From contig NZ_JAQNDO010000001.1 in the NCBI RefSeq assembly GCF_028369105.1, positions 7,720,501 to 7,784,500 of the forward strand: a stretch of 64,000 bases of DNA, read 5' to 3'. Source of the DNA: Polyangium mundeleinium. GTDB taxonomy: Bacteria > Myxococcota_A > Polyangia > Polyangiales > Polyangiaceae. Below the pieces are notes generated by a model that made no database searches, was not told the origin of the DNA, and was given only the letters and a program-made list of their open reading frames with translations. This document shows positions 52,873-61,146 of the stretch, one piece after another (position 1 is the stretch's first letter; each line of letters starts with the position of its first letter). A program made the translations under genes and the position numbers.

Positions 52873-54408
52873 TCACTTCGGCGCGAGCTTTGCCATGAAC
52901 GACGCTGCGAGCCCTGACAGAAGGCATGGCGCCACGCCGCCGCCGAAGACCCCTGAGCCTGCGAGGTACAGGCCTGTCACGGGTGTGCGCGTGCGGAAGC
53001 CTTTGGGTCCCCATTGCGAGAGCGTCATTGCTGGGCCGAAGGGCGCGCCGGCGGTTGCGCGGGTTTGATCTGCCGCTGTGAGGGGCGTGCCGTAGGCCTG
53101 CACGACCACGTCGCCCACGAGCCCTGGGTACCGCGCGTCGAGCTCCTTCAGCATCCACTGCGCGATCTCGTCGCGATAGGCTGCGTAGGCGGGCCCTCGC
53201 TCGGCCTCGGGCAGCGATTGCCATTTTCGGAAGCGCGCATGTGGCACGTAGGTCAGCACCACGAGCGACGAGCTGCCCTCCGGTGCGAGCGCGCCGCTTG
53301 GGTCCTTGATCGACGTCGGCGAAAGGAACAGCATCGGCCGCGGTGGCAGTTTTCCTGTGAATCGCGCGGAAAAACCTTCTTCGACGTCGTACGACGGATA
53401 CAGCCAGACGTTTTGCGCGCCGAGCCCGTATGTGCGCAGGTCCCGACGCATGCCGAGCCATATCTGGAACGTCGCCATCGATGGCTCGATCACGGCTGCT
53501 TTGCGCCGGAGCGAGGTTGGCAGATCCGAAGCGGAGACGAGCCGGCCCAGCGTGATCGTGGGATCCACCGCGGAGACCACGATGTCCGCCTCGATCCGCT
53601 CGCCTCCTGCGAGCACGACGCCGGTCACGCGGCCGCGCTCGGTCTCGATACGCTCGACGAGGGCGCGCGTGCGGAATTGCGCTCCTTTTGCTTCGGCTGC
53701 GTGGACGAGCGCGTCGCGCAGGCCCCCGCCGCCGCCGCGCGGGAAGAACGCGCCGTCGCTGAAATGGGCCATGTAGAGCAGCGCTGCGAGCCCGACCACG
53801 CGCGAGGGTGGCAAGGCCCACGCGCCGGATTGGCCGGCGAGCACGGCGCGCAGGCGCTCGTCGGAGGTGCTTTGCTCGATGAGCTCGCGCAGCGGCCGCT
53901 GGCTCCATTGCAAGAGCGCTGGCACGCCCGTCAGCGCCACGAGATCCGTCAGGACGGGACGGCCGAGGATGCCCCGGGCGAGCGCGTCGTGCATCCGCGC
54001 CGCCCCGTCGAGCAAACCGAAGAAATGGCGGAGACCCTTCGTTTCCTCCGGAAACAGGGCGGTCAGGCGCTCGCGGTAAGCCGCGAGGGGCCGGCAAACC
54101 TGGACATCGAGGTCGGGAAATCGGTAAAGGTCGAATCCGTCGGGATCGAGCTCGCGGAAGAGCTCGCCTGCATCGACGCCGAGGGACTGGAAGAGCTCGT
54201 GCACGAGCTGGCCCGGACGGCAGGCGCCCACGTAGTGCAGACCCTGGTCGAAGACGAATCCGTCCTGCGAAAACGGCGCGAGGTAACCGCCGATCTCGGC
54301 GCCAGCGTCGAGGGCGAGCACGTCGAACCCGTCCTTGGCGAGGAAGGCGGCGGACGCGAGGCCGCCCGTACCAGTTCCGATCACGAGGGCGCGCCGCGTC
54401 GAGGCCAT
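52873..54408 (-). CDS. FAD-dependent oxidoreductase, phytoene desaturase/carotenoid isomerase-like
   Basis: A 511-residue flavoprotein of the CrtI/CrtISO-retinol saturase superfamily. The dinucleotide-binding motif VIGTGTGGLASAAFLAKDG is near the N-terminus, then FDQGLHYVG, FFPRGGGGGLRDALVHAAE in mid-protein and the C-terminal GLYLAGSGVFGGGVAPCLLS that closes the FAD site. The substrate may be a carotenoid, a retinoid or another polyene; no other carotenoid gene is present here. ATG at 54408 starts two residues before the Rossmann strand. It stands alone, divergent from the PAS-STAS gene, and ends nine bases before a four-hairpin repeat. Confidence 0.87.
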   Translation of the reverse strand: MASTRRALVIGTGTGGLASAAFLAKDGFDVLALDAGAEIGGYLAPFSQDGFVFDQGLHYVGACRPGQLVHELFQSLGVDAGELFRELDPDGFDLYRFPDLDVQVCRPLAAYRERLTALFPEETKGLRHFFGLLDGAARMHDALARGILGRPVLTDLVALTGVPALLQWSQRPLRELIEQSTSDERLRAVLAGQSGAWALPPSRVVGLAALLYMAHFSDGAFFPRGGGGGLRDALVHAAEAKGAQFRTRALVERIETERGRVTGVVLAGGERIEADIVVSAVDPTITLGRLVSASDLPTSLRRKAAVIEPSMATFQIWLGMRRDLRTYGLGAQNVWLYPSYDVEEGFSARFTGKLPPRPMLFLSPTSIKDPSGALAPEGSSSLVVLTYVPHARFRKWQSLPEAERGPAYAAYRDEIAQWMLKELDARYPGLVGDVVVQAYGTPLTAADQTRATAGAPFGPAMTLSQWGPKGFRTRTPVTGLYLAGSGVFGGGVAPCLLSGLAASFMAKLAPK

Positions 54409-54554
54409 GATGCTGCGCGGAAGGGTACACCCGGCCGCCGGTCGAGGCGAGGAAAACGAATCATGCGCACGTATCGAGTCCACGGACATGCCATGGTCTC
54501 CCAGTATGCGGACGTACCCCGCTCGCGCGCAGGCTTCTCGCCGCGCGAGGCTGC

Positions 54555-54584
54555 TTGACAGGAATTCTCGCGGCGGCCTAACAT
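54555..54584 (+). promoter_or_regulatory. Sigma-70-like promoter of the PAS-STAS gene
   Basis: A perfect -35 box TTGACA (54555-54560) and TAACAT (54579-54584) as -10 are 18 bases apart. Transcription would start near 54591, just before the G-rich leader. The match is better than for any other promoter I noticed in this window. Confidence 0.55.
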
Positions 54585-54593
54585 CCGGGATTT

Positions 54594-54628
54594 GGGGGGA
54601 TTCGGGGGAGACCGGGGGAGACCGGGGG
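54594..54628 (+). promoter_or_regulatory. G-quadruplex-type motif in the leader and ribosome site
   Basis: Four runs of five or six G (54594-54599, 54604-54608, 54614-54618, 54624-54628) are separated by 4-5 bases (ATTC or AGACC) and end three bases before the ATG at 54631. The last runs also serve as the only possible Shine-Dalgarno region. Such a motif in RNA can fold into a quadruplex and block ribosomes. Two of the spacers are identical, suggesting local duplication. Confidence 0.5.
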
Positions 54629-54630
54629 CG

Positions 54631-55518
54631 ATGGTGGAAGAGAAACGACACGAAGTCGCGGCCGAATCCCAGAAAAACGAACCGAGGCAGGACACCTACC
54701 GGCTCCTCTTCGAGCTGGCGGCCGACCTCCTGGGTATTGCCACGATGGAGGGCTATTTCGTGGAGCTCTCTCCCTCGTGGGAGGGCCGCCTCGGCTACAC
54801 GCGCGACGAGCTGCGCATGCATCCCTTCCTCTCGTTCGTGCATCCGGACGACCAAGCGCCGACGCTTGGCGAGGTGAGCAGGATGGCCCAGGGGGCCGTC
54901 GTACTGACCTTCAAGAATCGATATCGATGCAAGGACGGCGCGTACCGGTGGATCGAGTGGACGAGCGTGCCGAAGGACGGGCTCATTTATTTCGTGGCGC
55001 GCGACATCACCGAGCAGCAGCAGCTCGAAGAGGAGCTGCGCGCTTCGCGACGCGAGGTCGAGGCGAGGTATCGGGAGCTCGAGCAGGAGATGGCCGAGCG
55101 CCGCCAGGCCGAGGCCGCGCTGTATGCGCAAAATGAGGCGGTCCGGGCGCTCTCGACGCCGATCCTGCAAGTCGCCGAGGGGGTGCTCCTCCTGCCGGTC
55201 ATCGGCCAGATCGACGCCGGGCGCGCGGGCATGATGATGAGCAAGCTCCTCGACGCCATCGTGCACGCGCAGGCGCGCGTGACCATCCTGGATCTGACGG
55301 GGGTGGCCGAGATCGACACGAATACGGCGTCCCACGTCTTCTCGCTCGTCCACGCGGCGAGGCTGCTCGGGAGCGATTGCCTCGTGTCCGGCATCCGGCC
55401 TGCGATCGCGTCGACCATGGTCGACCTCGGGATCGACACGACCAACCTGCGCACGTTCGGGACCCTCGCCGCGGCGCTGTCCCACGCGCTCGGACTACGA
55501 GCGCATCGCCAGAAGTAA
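54631..55518 (+). CDS. PAS-STAS protein (RsbR-like stressosome component)
   Basis: A soluble 295-residue signalling protein. A PAS domain (about 22-135; RLLFELAADLLGIATMEG, then SFVHPDDQAPT and YFVARDITEQQQLEEEL) is joined by a coiled coil (140-185) to a C-terminal STAS domain (about 190-290; STPILQVAEGVLLLPVIGQI and ARVTILDLTGVAEIDTNTA). This is the layout of RsbR-type proteins; the STAS Thr in DTNTA is the place where RsbT-like kinases phosphorylate. No rsbS, rsbT or phosphatase gene is next to it. The start ATG 54631 is preferred over one 39 bases earlier inside the G-runs. Confidence 0.87.
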   Translation: MVEEKRHEVAAESQKNEPRQDTYRLLFELAADLLGIATMEGYFVELSPSWEGRLGYTRDELRMHPFLSFVHPDDQAPTLGEVSRMAQGAVVLTFKNRYRCKDGAYRWIEWTSVPKDGLIYFVARDITEQQQLEEELRASRREVEARYRELEQEMAERRQAEAALYAQNEAVRALSTPILQVAEGVLLLPVIGQIDAGRAGMMMSKLLDAIVHAQARVTILDLTGVAEIDTNTASHVFSLVHAARLLGSDCLVSGIRPAIASTMVDLGIDTTNLRTFGTLAAALSHALGLRAHRQK

Positions 55519-55571
55519 CGACTTCGCGATCTTCCGAGCATCAAGCCGGTCGATGCTGCTAGGCTCGCGCC

Positions 55572-56546
55572 ATGCGTGCCATTCGATTTCATGCCCTCGG
55601 CGGCCCCGACGTCCTCCGCGTCGAGGACGCACCCGAGCCCACGCCGAAGCCGGGCCAGGTCCTCCTCGCCGTCCGCGCCGTGGGCCTCAATTACGCCGAT
55701 ACGATGTTCACGAAGGGGCAATACTTCATCCGCCCCACATTCCCGGCAATCCCCGGCATGGAAGCCGCCGGCGAGGTGCTCGCCGTCGGCGAAGGCGTGA
55801 CGGACCTCCGCGTCGGCGACCGGGTGATGGCGCTCGGCGACGGAGCCTATGCCGAGCGAATGGTCGCGCCAGCGTACAGCGTCTATCCCATCCCGAAGGG
55901 GTTGTCCTTCGAGCAGGCCGCGGCATTGCCGGTGCAAGGCCTGACGGCGCACCACGTGCTCACGCTCTCGGGCAGGCTCGCGCCCGGGGAGAAGGTGCTC
56001 GTGCACGCGGCGGCGGGCGGCGTAGGCACGCTCGCGGTGCAAATCGCGCGGCGGCTCGGGGCCTCGTTCGTCGCAGGCACGGTAGGCTCGCCGGCGAAGG
56101 CGGATCTCGTGCGATCGCTCGGCGCGGATCTCGTGGTGAACTACCGGGAAGACGATTTCGCCACGCAGATTCGCTCGGCCGTGAAGGAAGGGGTGGACGT
56201 GGTGCTCGAAATGCTGGGCGGCACCGACGTGTACAAGCGCAGCCTCGCTTGCCTCGCGCCGATGGGCCGGATGGTCGTGTTCGGCGCCGCGACCGCGGAC
56301 GTGCGCGGCACCGTGGAGCCGATCGGGCTCATGCACAAGAACCTGTCCATCACCGGCTATTACATGACGCCGCTGATCAAGCGCCGCGAGCTCTGCGCTC
56401 CGCCCCTCGCCGAGCTCGCCGCCGCAGCCGCGGAGGGCGCGCTGCGCGTGATCGTGGGCAAGACGTATCCGCTCGCAGACGCGGCAGAGGCGCACCGGGA
56501 CCTCGCCGGCCGCGCCAGCACCGGGAAGCTCGTGCTCGTGGTTTGA
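55572..56546 (+). CDS. NADPH:quinone reductase, zinc-free MDR family
   Basis: A 324-residue medium-chain reductase of the quinone oxidoreductase type. The N-terminal GroES-like domain (MRAIRFHALGGPDVLRVED; GLNYADTMFTKGQYF; IPGMEAAGEVLAVG) lacks the zinc-binding Cys residues of alcohol dehydrogenases. The Rossmann motif is VLVHAAAGGVGTLAVQIARR, with NYRED at the position that sets NADPH preference. It would reduce quinones or enones. It follows the PAS-STAS gene by 53 bases on the same strand and could be in the same transcript. Confidence 0.92.
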   Translation: MRAIRFHALGGPDVLRVEDAPEPTPKPGQVLLAVRAVGLNYADTMFTKGQYFIRPTFPAIPGMEAAGEVLAVGEGVTDLRVGDRVMALGDGAYAERMVAPAYSVYPIPKGLSFEQAAALPVQGLTAHHVLTLSGRLAPGEKVLVHAAAGGVGTLAVQIARRLGASFVAGTVGSPAKADLVRSLGADLVVNYREDDFATQIRSAVKEGVDVVLEMLGGTDVYKRSLACLAPMGRMVVFGAATADVRGTVEPIGLMHKNLSITGYYMTPLIKRRELCAPPLAELAAAAAEGALRVIVGKTYPLADAAEAHRDLAGRASTGKLVLVV

Positions 56547-56593
56547 CGGGTCGGACGTGCGGGGGAGCGCCGCCTGCTCGACACCCACCTCCA

Positions 56594-56731
56594 TGGTCTT
56601 GCCACGGGCCCGTGGGAAGAACTGCGCACCGCGCAGTTCTTCCAACCTCGGTCCAGGCCGTGCCTGGTTCGGGTCGAGGGGCGAACAGCCCCCGCGGGGT
56701 CCGGGGCAGCGCCCCGGCGCCACGGCCCCCT
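56594..56731 (-). repeat. Four-hairpin dispersed repeat, copy 6 (antisense orientation)
   Basis: In minus orientation: A at 56701-56717, B at 56678-56692 (loop one base different, GAACA on plus), C at 56653-56667, D at 56615-56643 (perfect 13-bp stem GGAAGAACTGCGC / GCGCAGTTCTTCC). The tail ATGGTCTTGCCAC (plus strand, 56594 on) matches copies 2 and 3. It starts 27 bases after the stop of the small gene at 56745 and separates two convergent genes. Confidence 0.82.
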
Positions 56732-56744
56732 GTGGAATCCCCTC

Positions 56745-56990
56745 TCAGCGCGGCGCGGCGCTCCCTGCGGGTGCTCCTGCGGAGGGCGCGCCCGAGGCCG
56801 CGGCGCTCGCGGAGGCGGCGGCGGCGTTCATCTTCGCGCGGACGGAGAGCCGCATCCCCACGATGGTGCCGGCGATCGCGGTCGTCGTGACGACGATGAA
56901 CAGGACCAGGATCTTTCCCGAGTTCCCGCCGGCCGGCCTCGACGCGGGCGTGGACGGCGAGGTGCGGGGCGAGGGCGAGGCGCTTTCCAT
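56745..56990 (-). CDS. Small single-pass membrane protein
   Basis: An 81-residue protein with a Ser/Pro/Ala-rich N-terminus (about 24 residues), one hydrophobic helix ILVLFIVVTTTAIAGTIVGM and an Ala/Ser/Gly/Pro-rich tail. No family is recognised. It follows the photolyase gene on the same strand with a 57-base gap and may be co-transcribed with it. Composition is typical of small myxobacterial membrane proteins; the presence of a repeat copy directly after its stop, as at other genes, supports it being real. Confidence 0.55.
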   Translation of the reverse strand: MESASPSPRTSPSTPASRPAGGNSGKILVLFIVVTTTAIAGTIVGMRLSVRAKMNAAAASASAAASGAPSAGAPAGSAAPR

Positions 56991-57047
56991 GCGGGGCCTT
57001 GTATATCGTCCGATCCGGGCCCTGGCAACGCTCGCGGGCCTCTTGGT

Positions 57048-58670
57048 TCACTGCGTCGGCGGGAGGATTTCGGGGGTGAGCGGCTCGCCGCGCGCGAGCG
57101 TCGAAAGGACGGCCTCGCGCACGCGGGCATCCGCCTCCCGGCGCGGGCTCGGCCGCCGGGCGAGCGCCTGGAGTGGGACCAGCATGCACGGGTTTTTCTG
57201 GAGGATCGGCTCGTTCCGCGCGAGGAAATCCCAGTACAGCGCGGTGAGCGGGCACGTCTTTTTGGGATCGAACGGGCAGCCGTCGCAATAATCGCTCATG
57301 CGATCGACATAGGCCGCGCCCGAGACGTAGGGCTTCGTGGTCATGATGTCGCCGGCGGCGAACGTCCCCATCCCGAACACGTTCGACTCGACGACCCAGT
57401 CGTAGGCGTCGGTGTATGCGATCCAGAACCAATCCGTGAGCGCGCGCGGCGAGAGGCCGAGCAGCGTGCCGATGTTCGAGAGGATCATCAGCCGCGTGAT
57501 GTGGTGGCTGTAGCCCTCGCGCCAGACGTCGCCGAGCACGCGATCGAGACAGGCGAGCCCCGAGCGCGGGCCTCCCTCCCAGAAACACGCGGGCAAGGGC
57601 TCGGTCGCGCCGAGCATGTCCGGCAGGGCGGGCGCGTTGGGGTCGCTCAGGCCGCGTGCCATTCCTTCGGGCAGATCGGGCAGGATCCGGAACCCGTCCG
57701 TCTCGCGGTGCACGTGCCGCACGAATTCTCGCCAGCCGAGGATCTGCCGGACGAAGACCTCCTTGCTGGCGATCGGAATGGGCAGCGCCGCGGCCTCGTG
57801 CACGATCCGCGCGGGCAGCAGGCGATGGAGGTGCAGGAGCGGGGCGAGGCGCGTGTGGAAGAGGTTCGTGGACGCGCAAGACATCGCGTCCTCGAAGGGG
57901 CCGAAATGCGGCAATGCAGCGTCTTTGCCCCAGGCCCAGAGCGCCTCGGCGTCGGCCTGCGTGGAAGGGAGCGCGCTGGGATCGAGGTGGCCCGGGTGAT
58001 CGGCATATCGACGGAGAATGAGCGCGCAGACCTCCTCCGTGATGGGATCCGGCTTGAACGAGGGCGGCGTGGGCGCGGGAGGTTCGCCGCGGAACGGGAG
58101 ACGGTTGTCCGTGTCGAAGCTCCACCGCCCGCCCTCGGGCTGGCCGTCGTGCACGAGGAGGCCGGTCCGGCTCCGTACGTACCGGTAAAACGATTCCATT
58201 CGATAGGGCGGACGCCCGCCCGTGGCCTGGAGAAAATCGTCGTGTGTCGTGAGCCATCCGTCGTGGGGAACGAACCGGAGCGTGCCCGACGCCACGGCGG
58301 GCGCGAGATCCACGCGGAGCTCGCGCTCGGCGGGCTCCATGCAGAGGAGCGGTCCGACCTCGGCGGCGGCGCGCGTGACGGCCCCGGCATACCCGGAGTC
58401 CGCGACCACGTACCGGACCGCGACGCCGCGCCGCGCTTGCTCCAGCGCGAAATGGCGCATGTTCGCGAGCACGAGGGCGAGCTTTTGCTTGTGGTACGGG
58501 CGGCGCGCGGCCTTCGCCGGATCCTCGACGAGCAGGACGCCCGCTCGCTCGGGGGGAAGATCCCGCAGGGGGCCGATCGCGTCCGAGAGCTGGTCGTAGG
58601 GGACGAAGACGAAGGTGCGCCCCCGCTCGTCCCGCGCGGCGGCGCGGAGCTCGGCGAGGAAACGCTTCAT
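57048..58670 (-). CDS. Cryptochrome/photolyase-related protein, iron-sulfur (PhrB/FeS-BCP) class
   Basis: A 540-residue light-dependent DNA repair flavoprotein of the FeS bacterial cryptochrome/photolyase class. The N-terminal domain starts FVFVPYDQLSDAIGPL, as in this class (formerly DUF523-like or Phr-related annotations). The FAD-binding helical part has FVRQILGWREFVRHVH and ALTDWFWIAYTDAYDWVVESN. The [4Fe-4S] ligands are visible in CDGCPFDPKKTC near residues 459-470 (C-x2-C-x7-C) with a further Cys upstream in PACFWEGG. Characterised members repair (6-4) photoproducts. ATG at 58670 is chosen; an in-frame ATG 14 codons earlier is less likely. Confidence 0.92.
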   Translation of the reverse strand: MKRFLAELRAAARDERGRTFVFVPYDQLSDAIGPLRDLPPERAGVLLVEDPAKAARRPYHKQKLALVLANMRHFALEQARRGVAVRYVVADSGYAGAVTRAAAEVGPLLCMEPAERELRVDLAPAVASGTLRFVPHDGWLTTHDDFLQATGGRPPYRMESFYRYVRSRTGLLVHDGQPEGGRWSFDTDNRLPFRGEPPAPTPPSFKPDPITEEVCALILRRYADHPGHLDPSALPSTQADAEALWAWGKDAALPHFGPFEDAMSCASTNLFHTRLAPLLHLHRLLPARIVHEAAALPIPIASKEVFVRQILGWREFVRHVHRETDGFRILPDLPEGMARGLSDPNAPALPDMLGATEPLPACFWEGGPRSGLACLDRVLGDVWREGYSHHITRLMILSNIGTLLGLSPRALTDWFWIAYTDAYDWVVESNVFGMGTFAAGDIMTTKPYVSGAAYVDRMSDYCDGCPFDPKKTCPLTALYWDFLARNEPILQKNPCMLVPLQALARRPSPRREADARVREAVLSTLARGEPLTPEILPPTQ

Positions 58671-58789
58671 GTCATGAGAGCCCGCGTCTGCGCCATGGGG
58701 GTGCGGCGGCACGTAGGGTTCTGCGAAGGCCCGGTCAAGCTGCCCGGCGACATCTTCCTTTTCAGGAAGAAACCGATTAGTTTGCCCGC

Positions 58790-60121
58790 ATGCGTGGCCT
58801 CGTTGCCTTGCTCGCGTGCGCGCTCGTTCCTTCGGCTCTCCTCGGCTGCGGCAACAACACCGACAAGGGCCCCGCGCCGACCCCTTCGGCGACGACCACG
58901 GCGACGACGCCCGCCCCGGAGGTGCCCAAGGGCCCGCTCTCGGTGGTGCTGGAGGCGAAGGAGCCCCTCACGTTCTCGGGCGTCGCCGAGGGCATTGTGA
59001 TCGCGGACGCGGGGCGCACGCGGATGGCGACGGCGGCCGTCGAGGGCGAGCTCGTCGAAAAGCCCATGCCGTCCGGCCTGCCCGCAGAGGGGCACATCCT
59101 GCGGTTTTCGGGCCGGCTGCCGGGCTCGGTCTGGGTGCTCTTCGAGACGCCGAAGATCGAGAAGGAGCCCGTGAAGAATCCGTTCTTCCGCCTGGAGCAG
59201 GCGAAAGGCAGCTTCAAGGCATTCGCCGACGACTGGAAGCCTCACCTCGCCGCGTGGTCGAAACGGAGGGTCCTCTCCATGTCGACGTCCTCGGGCAAAC
59301 TCAAGGTCAAGGTCGTGGATCCTTACCAGGAGGAACCTTCGCCCGACCTGCCGAGCGCGCGGCTCGACGACGAAGCGTGCGCGAAATCGCTGCGTATCGA
59401 GGAGATCGCGGCGCTCGCCACCGGGGAGGTGTTCGCCGCGGGGCATTGCAGGACGGGGGACTCCGGCAAGCACCACGTCGTCGTGCGCTGGGCCGAGGAG
59501 GCCACGAGCGCGCCATCACCCAAGGCGAGCGCGAGCGTCGCGCCCGCCGTCGCGAGCGCGGCGGCCGCGCCCGCGGCGAACGAGGCAAAGGGCGTGGATC
59601 TCGACGGCGGCGTGGCGGAGGGCGGCGCGGCGGACGCCGGGGCGGACGGCGGCGAGGCGGAGGAGGCGCCCGTGGGGGTGCCGGGCCAGGTGTACGTGCT
59701 GCCGGGCGTGCCGGCGTCGATGCACCACGTCGCCCTCGTGGCGCAGGGGCCGAGCGACGTATGGGTGCTCGGCGCCGAAGACAATGGGAGCGCCCACCTG
59801 CTTCGGCTCGAAGGGGGCGTGTTCAAGGCGCAGACCTTGCCGAAGCTCGGCGCGCCCGCGCGATCGCTCGCGGGGGCAGGCGACGGGACGTTGTGGCTCG
59901 TCACGGCGGACGCGATCTGGAAGCGATATCCGCCCGGAGAATGGGAGGAGGTCCCGCCGCCCGCGCACGCCTCCGTCCCGGAGCCCGATTCTCGCTGGGA
60001 AATGCGCGAGGTGTGGGCCTCCGGGAGCGACGTGTGGATCGCGGCGAAACACACCACGGCCAAGGGCGAGCGCCACGTCGTGCTGCGGGCGCGGCCGGCG
60101 AAGGACGTCGTGCGCTTTTGA
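58790..60121 (+). CDS. Lipoprotein with WD/propeller-like C-terminal part
   Basis: A 443-residue lipoprotein: signal peptide with lipobox LLGC (Cys20), a Thr/Pro/Ala linker, an N-terminal globular region (about 45-230), a Ala/Gly/Asp-rich spacer (235-295) and a C-terminal region with blade-like repeats (HHVALVAQGPSDVWVLGAED; SLAGAGDGTLWLVTADAIW; MREVWASGSDVWIAAKH). The SDVW and GTLW boxes are typical of bacterial propellers in secreted myxobacterial proteins. No catalytic motif. It stands alone, divergent from the photolyase gene. Confidence 0.78.
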   Translation: MRGLVALLACALVPSALLGCGNNTDKGPAPTPSATTTATTPAPEVPKGPLSVVLEAKEPLTFSGVAEGIVIADAGRTRMATAAVEGELVEKPMPSGLPAEGHILRFSGRLPGSVWVLFETPKIEKEPVKNPFFRLEQAKGSFKAFADDWKPHLAAWSKRRVLSMSTSSGKLKVKVVDPYQEEPSPDLPSARLDDEACAKSLRIEEIAALATGEVFAAGHCRTGDSGKHHVVVRWAEEATSAPSPKASASVAPAVASAAAAPAANEAKGVDLDGGVAEGGAADAGADGGEAEEAPVGVPGQVYVLPGVPASMHHVALVAQGPSDVWVLGAEDNGSAHLLRLEGGVFKAQTLPKLGAPARSLAGAGDGTLWLVTADAIWKRYPPGEWEEVPPPAHASVPEPDSRWEMREVWASGSDVWIAAKHTTAKGERHVVLRARPAKDVVRF

Positions 60122-60175
60122 CCCTGATGCTGCCCCCGGCTTGACGACGCCGGCGCGCGGGCGTCTCATGCCTGC

Positions 60176-61057
60176 ATGTCTACCCCGGGTCTCGCCGAGC
60201 TCATTACGTTTTTCCGATCGAATCCCCCCAAGAGCACCCTGCCGGCCGACTTGCGCGCCTGGTTCGCGGCGCTCATGCAAGCCACGCCCGTGCCCAGCGA
60301 GGCGCGGCTCGAGCGCACCACGTGCGATGTGCCCGCGTACTGGATCACGCCGCCCGGCGCCGATCCGAGCCGCGTGATCCTCTACCTGCACGGCGGCGCT
60401 TACATGCTGGGTTCACCCGAGACCCACCTGGAGACGGTCTACCGCCTGGCGAAACACGCCGGGACGCGCGCGCTCTCCGTGGATTATCGCCTGGCGCCCG
60501 AGGACGCCTGGCCCGCGTGCCGCGAGGACGCGGTCGCGGCGTATCGCTGGCTGCTCGCGCAGGGCGTCGCGCCTTCGCACATCGCGATCGCCGGGGATTC
60601 GGCCGGCGGAGGCCTCACGCTCTCCACGCTGCTCGCGCTGCGCGACGCGGGCCTGCCCCTGCCGAGCTGCGCGGCGTTTTTCTCCCCCTGGGTCGATTTC
60701 ACGGGTTCGGGCGATTCCGCGAAGACGAACGGCGAGGGCGATCCGCTCGTCGATCCGCGCGGATTGGCCATGATGGTCGGCGCCATTCTCCAGGGGAAGG
60801 ATCCCGCCGCGAGCTCACCGCTCTTCGCCGATCTCGGCGGGCTGCCCCCGCTCTTCGTGCAGGTGGGCACGGCCGAGGTGCTGCTCGACGATGCACGCAG
60901 GCTCGTCGACAAGGTGAACGCCGCGGGCGGCGAGGCGGTGCTCGACGCGTGGGAGGACATGATTCACGGGTTCCACGGGTTCCCGACGTACCTACGCGAG
61001 AGCATCGCGGCCATCGAGCGCGCCGGGGAGTTCCTCCGGGCGCGGCTCGCGCGGTAG
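60176..61057 (+). CDS. HSL-family esterase/lipase (alpha/beta hydrolase fold-3)
   Basis: A soluble esterase of 293 residues in the hormone-sensitive lipase family. The oxyanion motif LHGGAYMLGS has HGG at 72-74; the nucleophile elbow GDSAGG (140-145) puts Ser142 in place; YRLAPED (104-110) is a family hallmark; catalytic Asp and His are likely in the GTAEVLLDD and MIHGFHGF segments. It would hydrolyse short-chain esters. ATG at 60176. It is transcribed towards the frameshifted P450 gene, 89 bases downstream. Confidence 0.92.
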   Translation: MSTPGLAELITFFRSNPPKSTLPADLRAWFAALMQATPVPSEARLERTTCDVPAYWITPPGADPSRVILYLHGGAYMLGSPETHLETVYRLAKHAGTRALSVDYRLAPEDAWPACREDAVAAYRWLLAQGVAPSHIAIAGDSAGGGLTLSTLLALRDAGLPLPSCAAFFSPWVDFTGSGDSAKTNGEGDPLVDPRGLAMMVGAILQGKDPAASSPLFADLGGLPPLFVQVGTAEVLLDDARRLVDKVNAAGGEAVLDAWEDMIHGFHGFPTYLRESIAAIERAGEFLRARLAR

Positions 61058-61146
61058 GGGGAGCGGAAGCGGCAAGCGGCAACCGGGATCTGACGATGCC
61101 AATTTAGAGAGCCTGAGCCGGCAGTACCATCGAAGGAACGCGCCCC

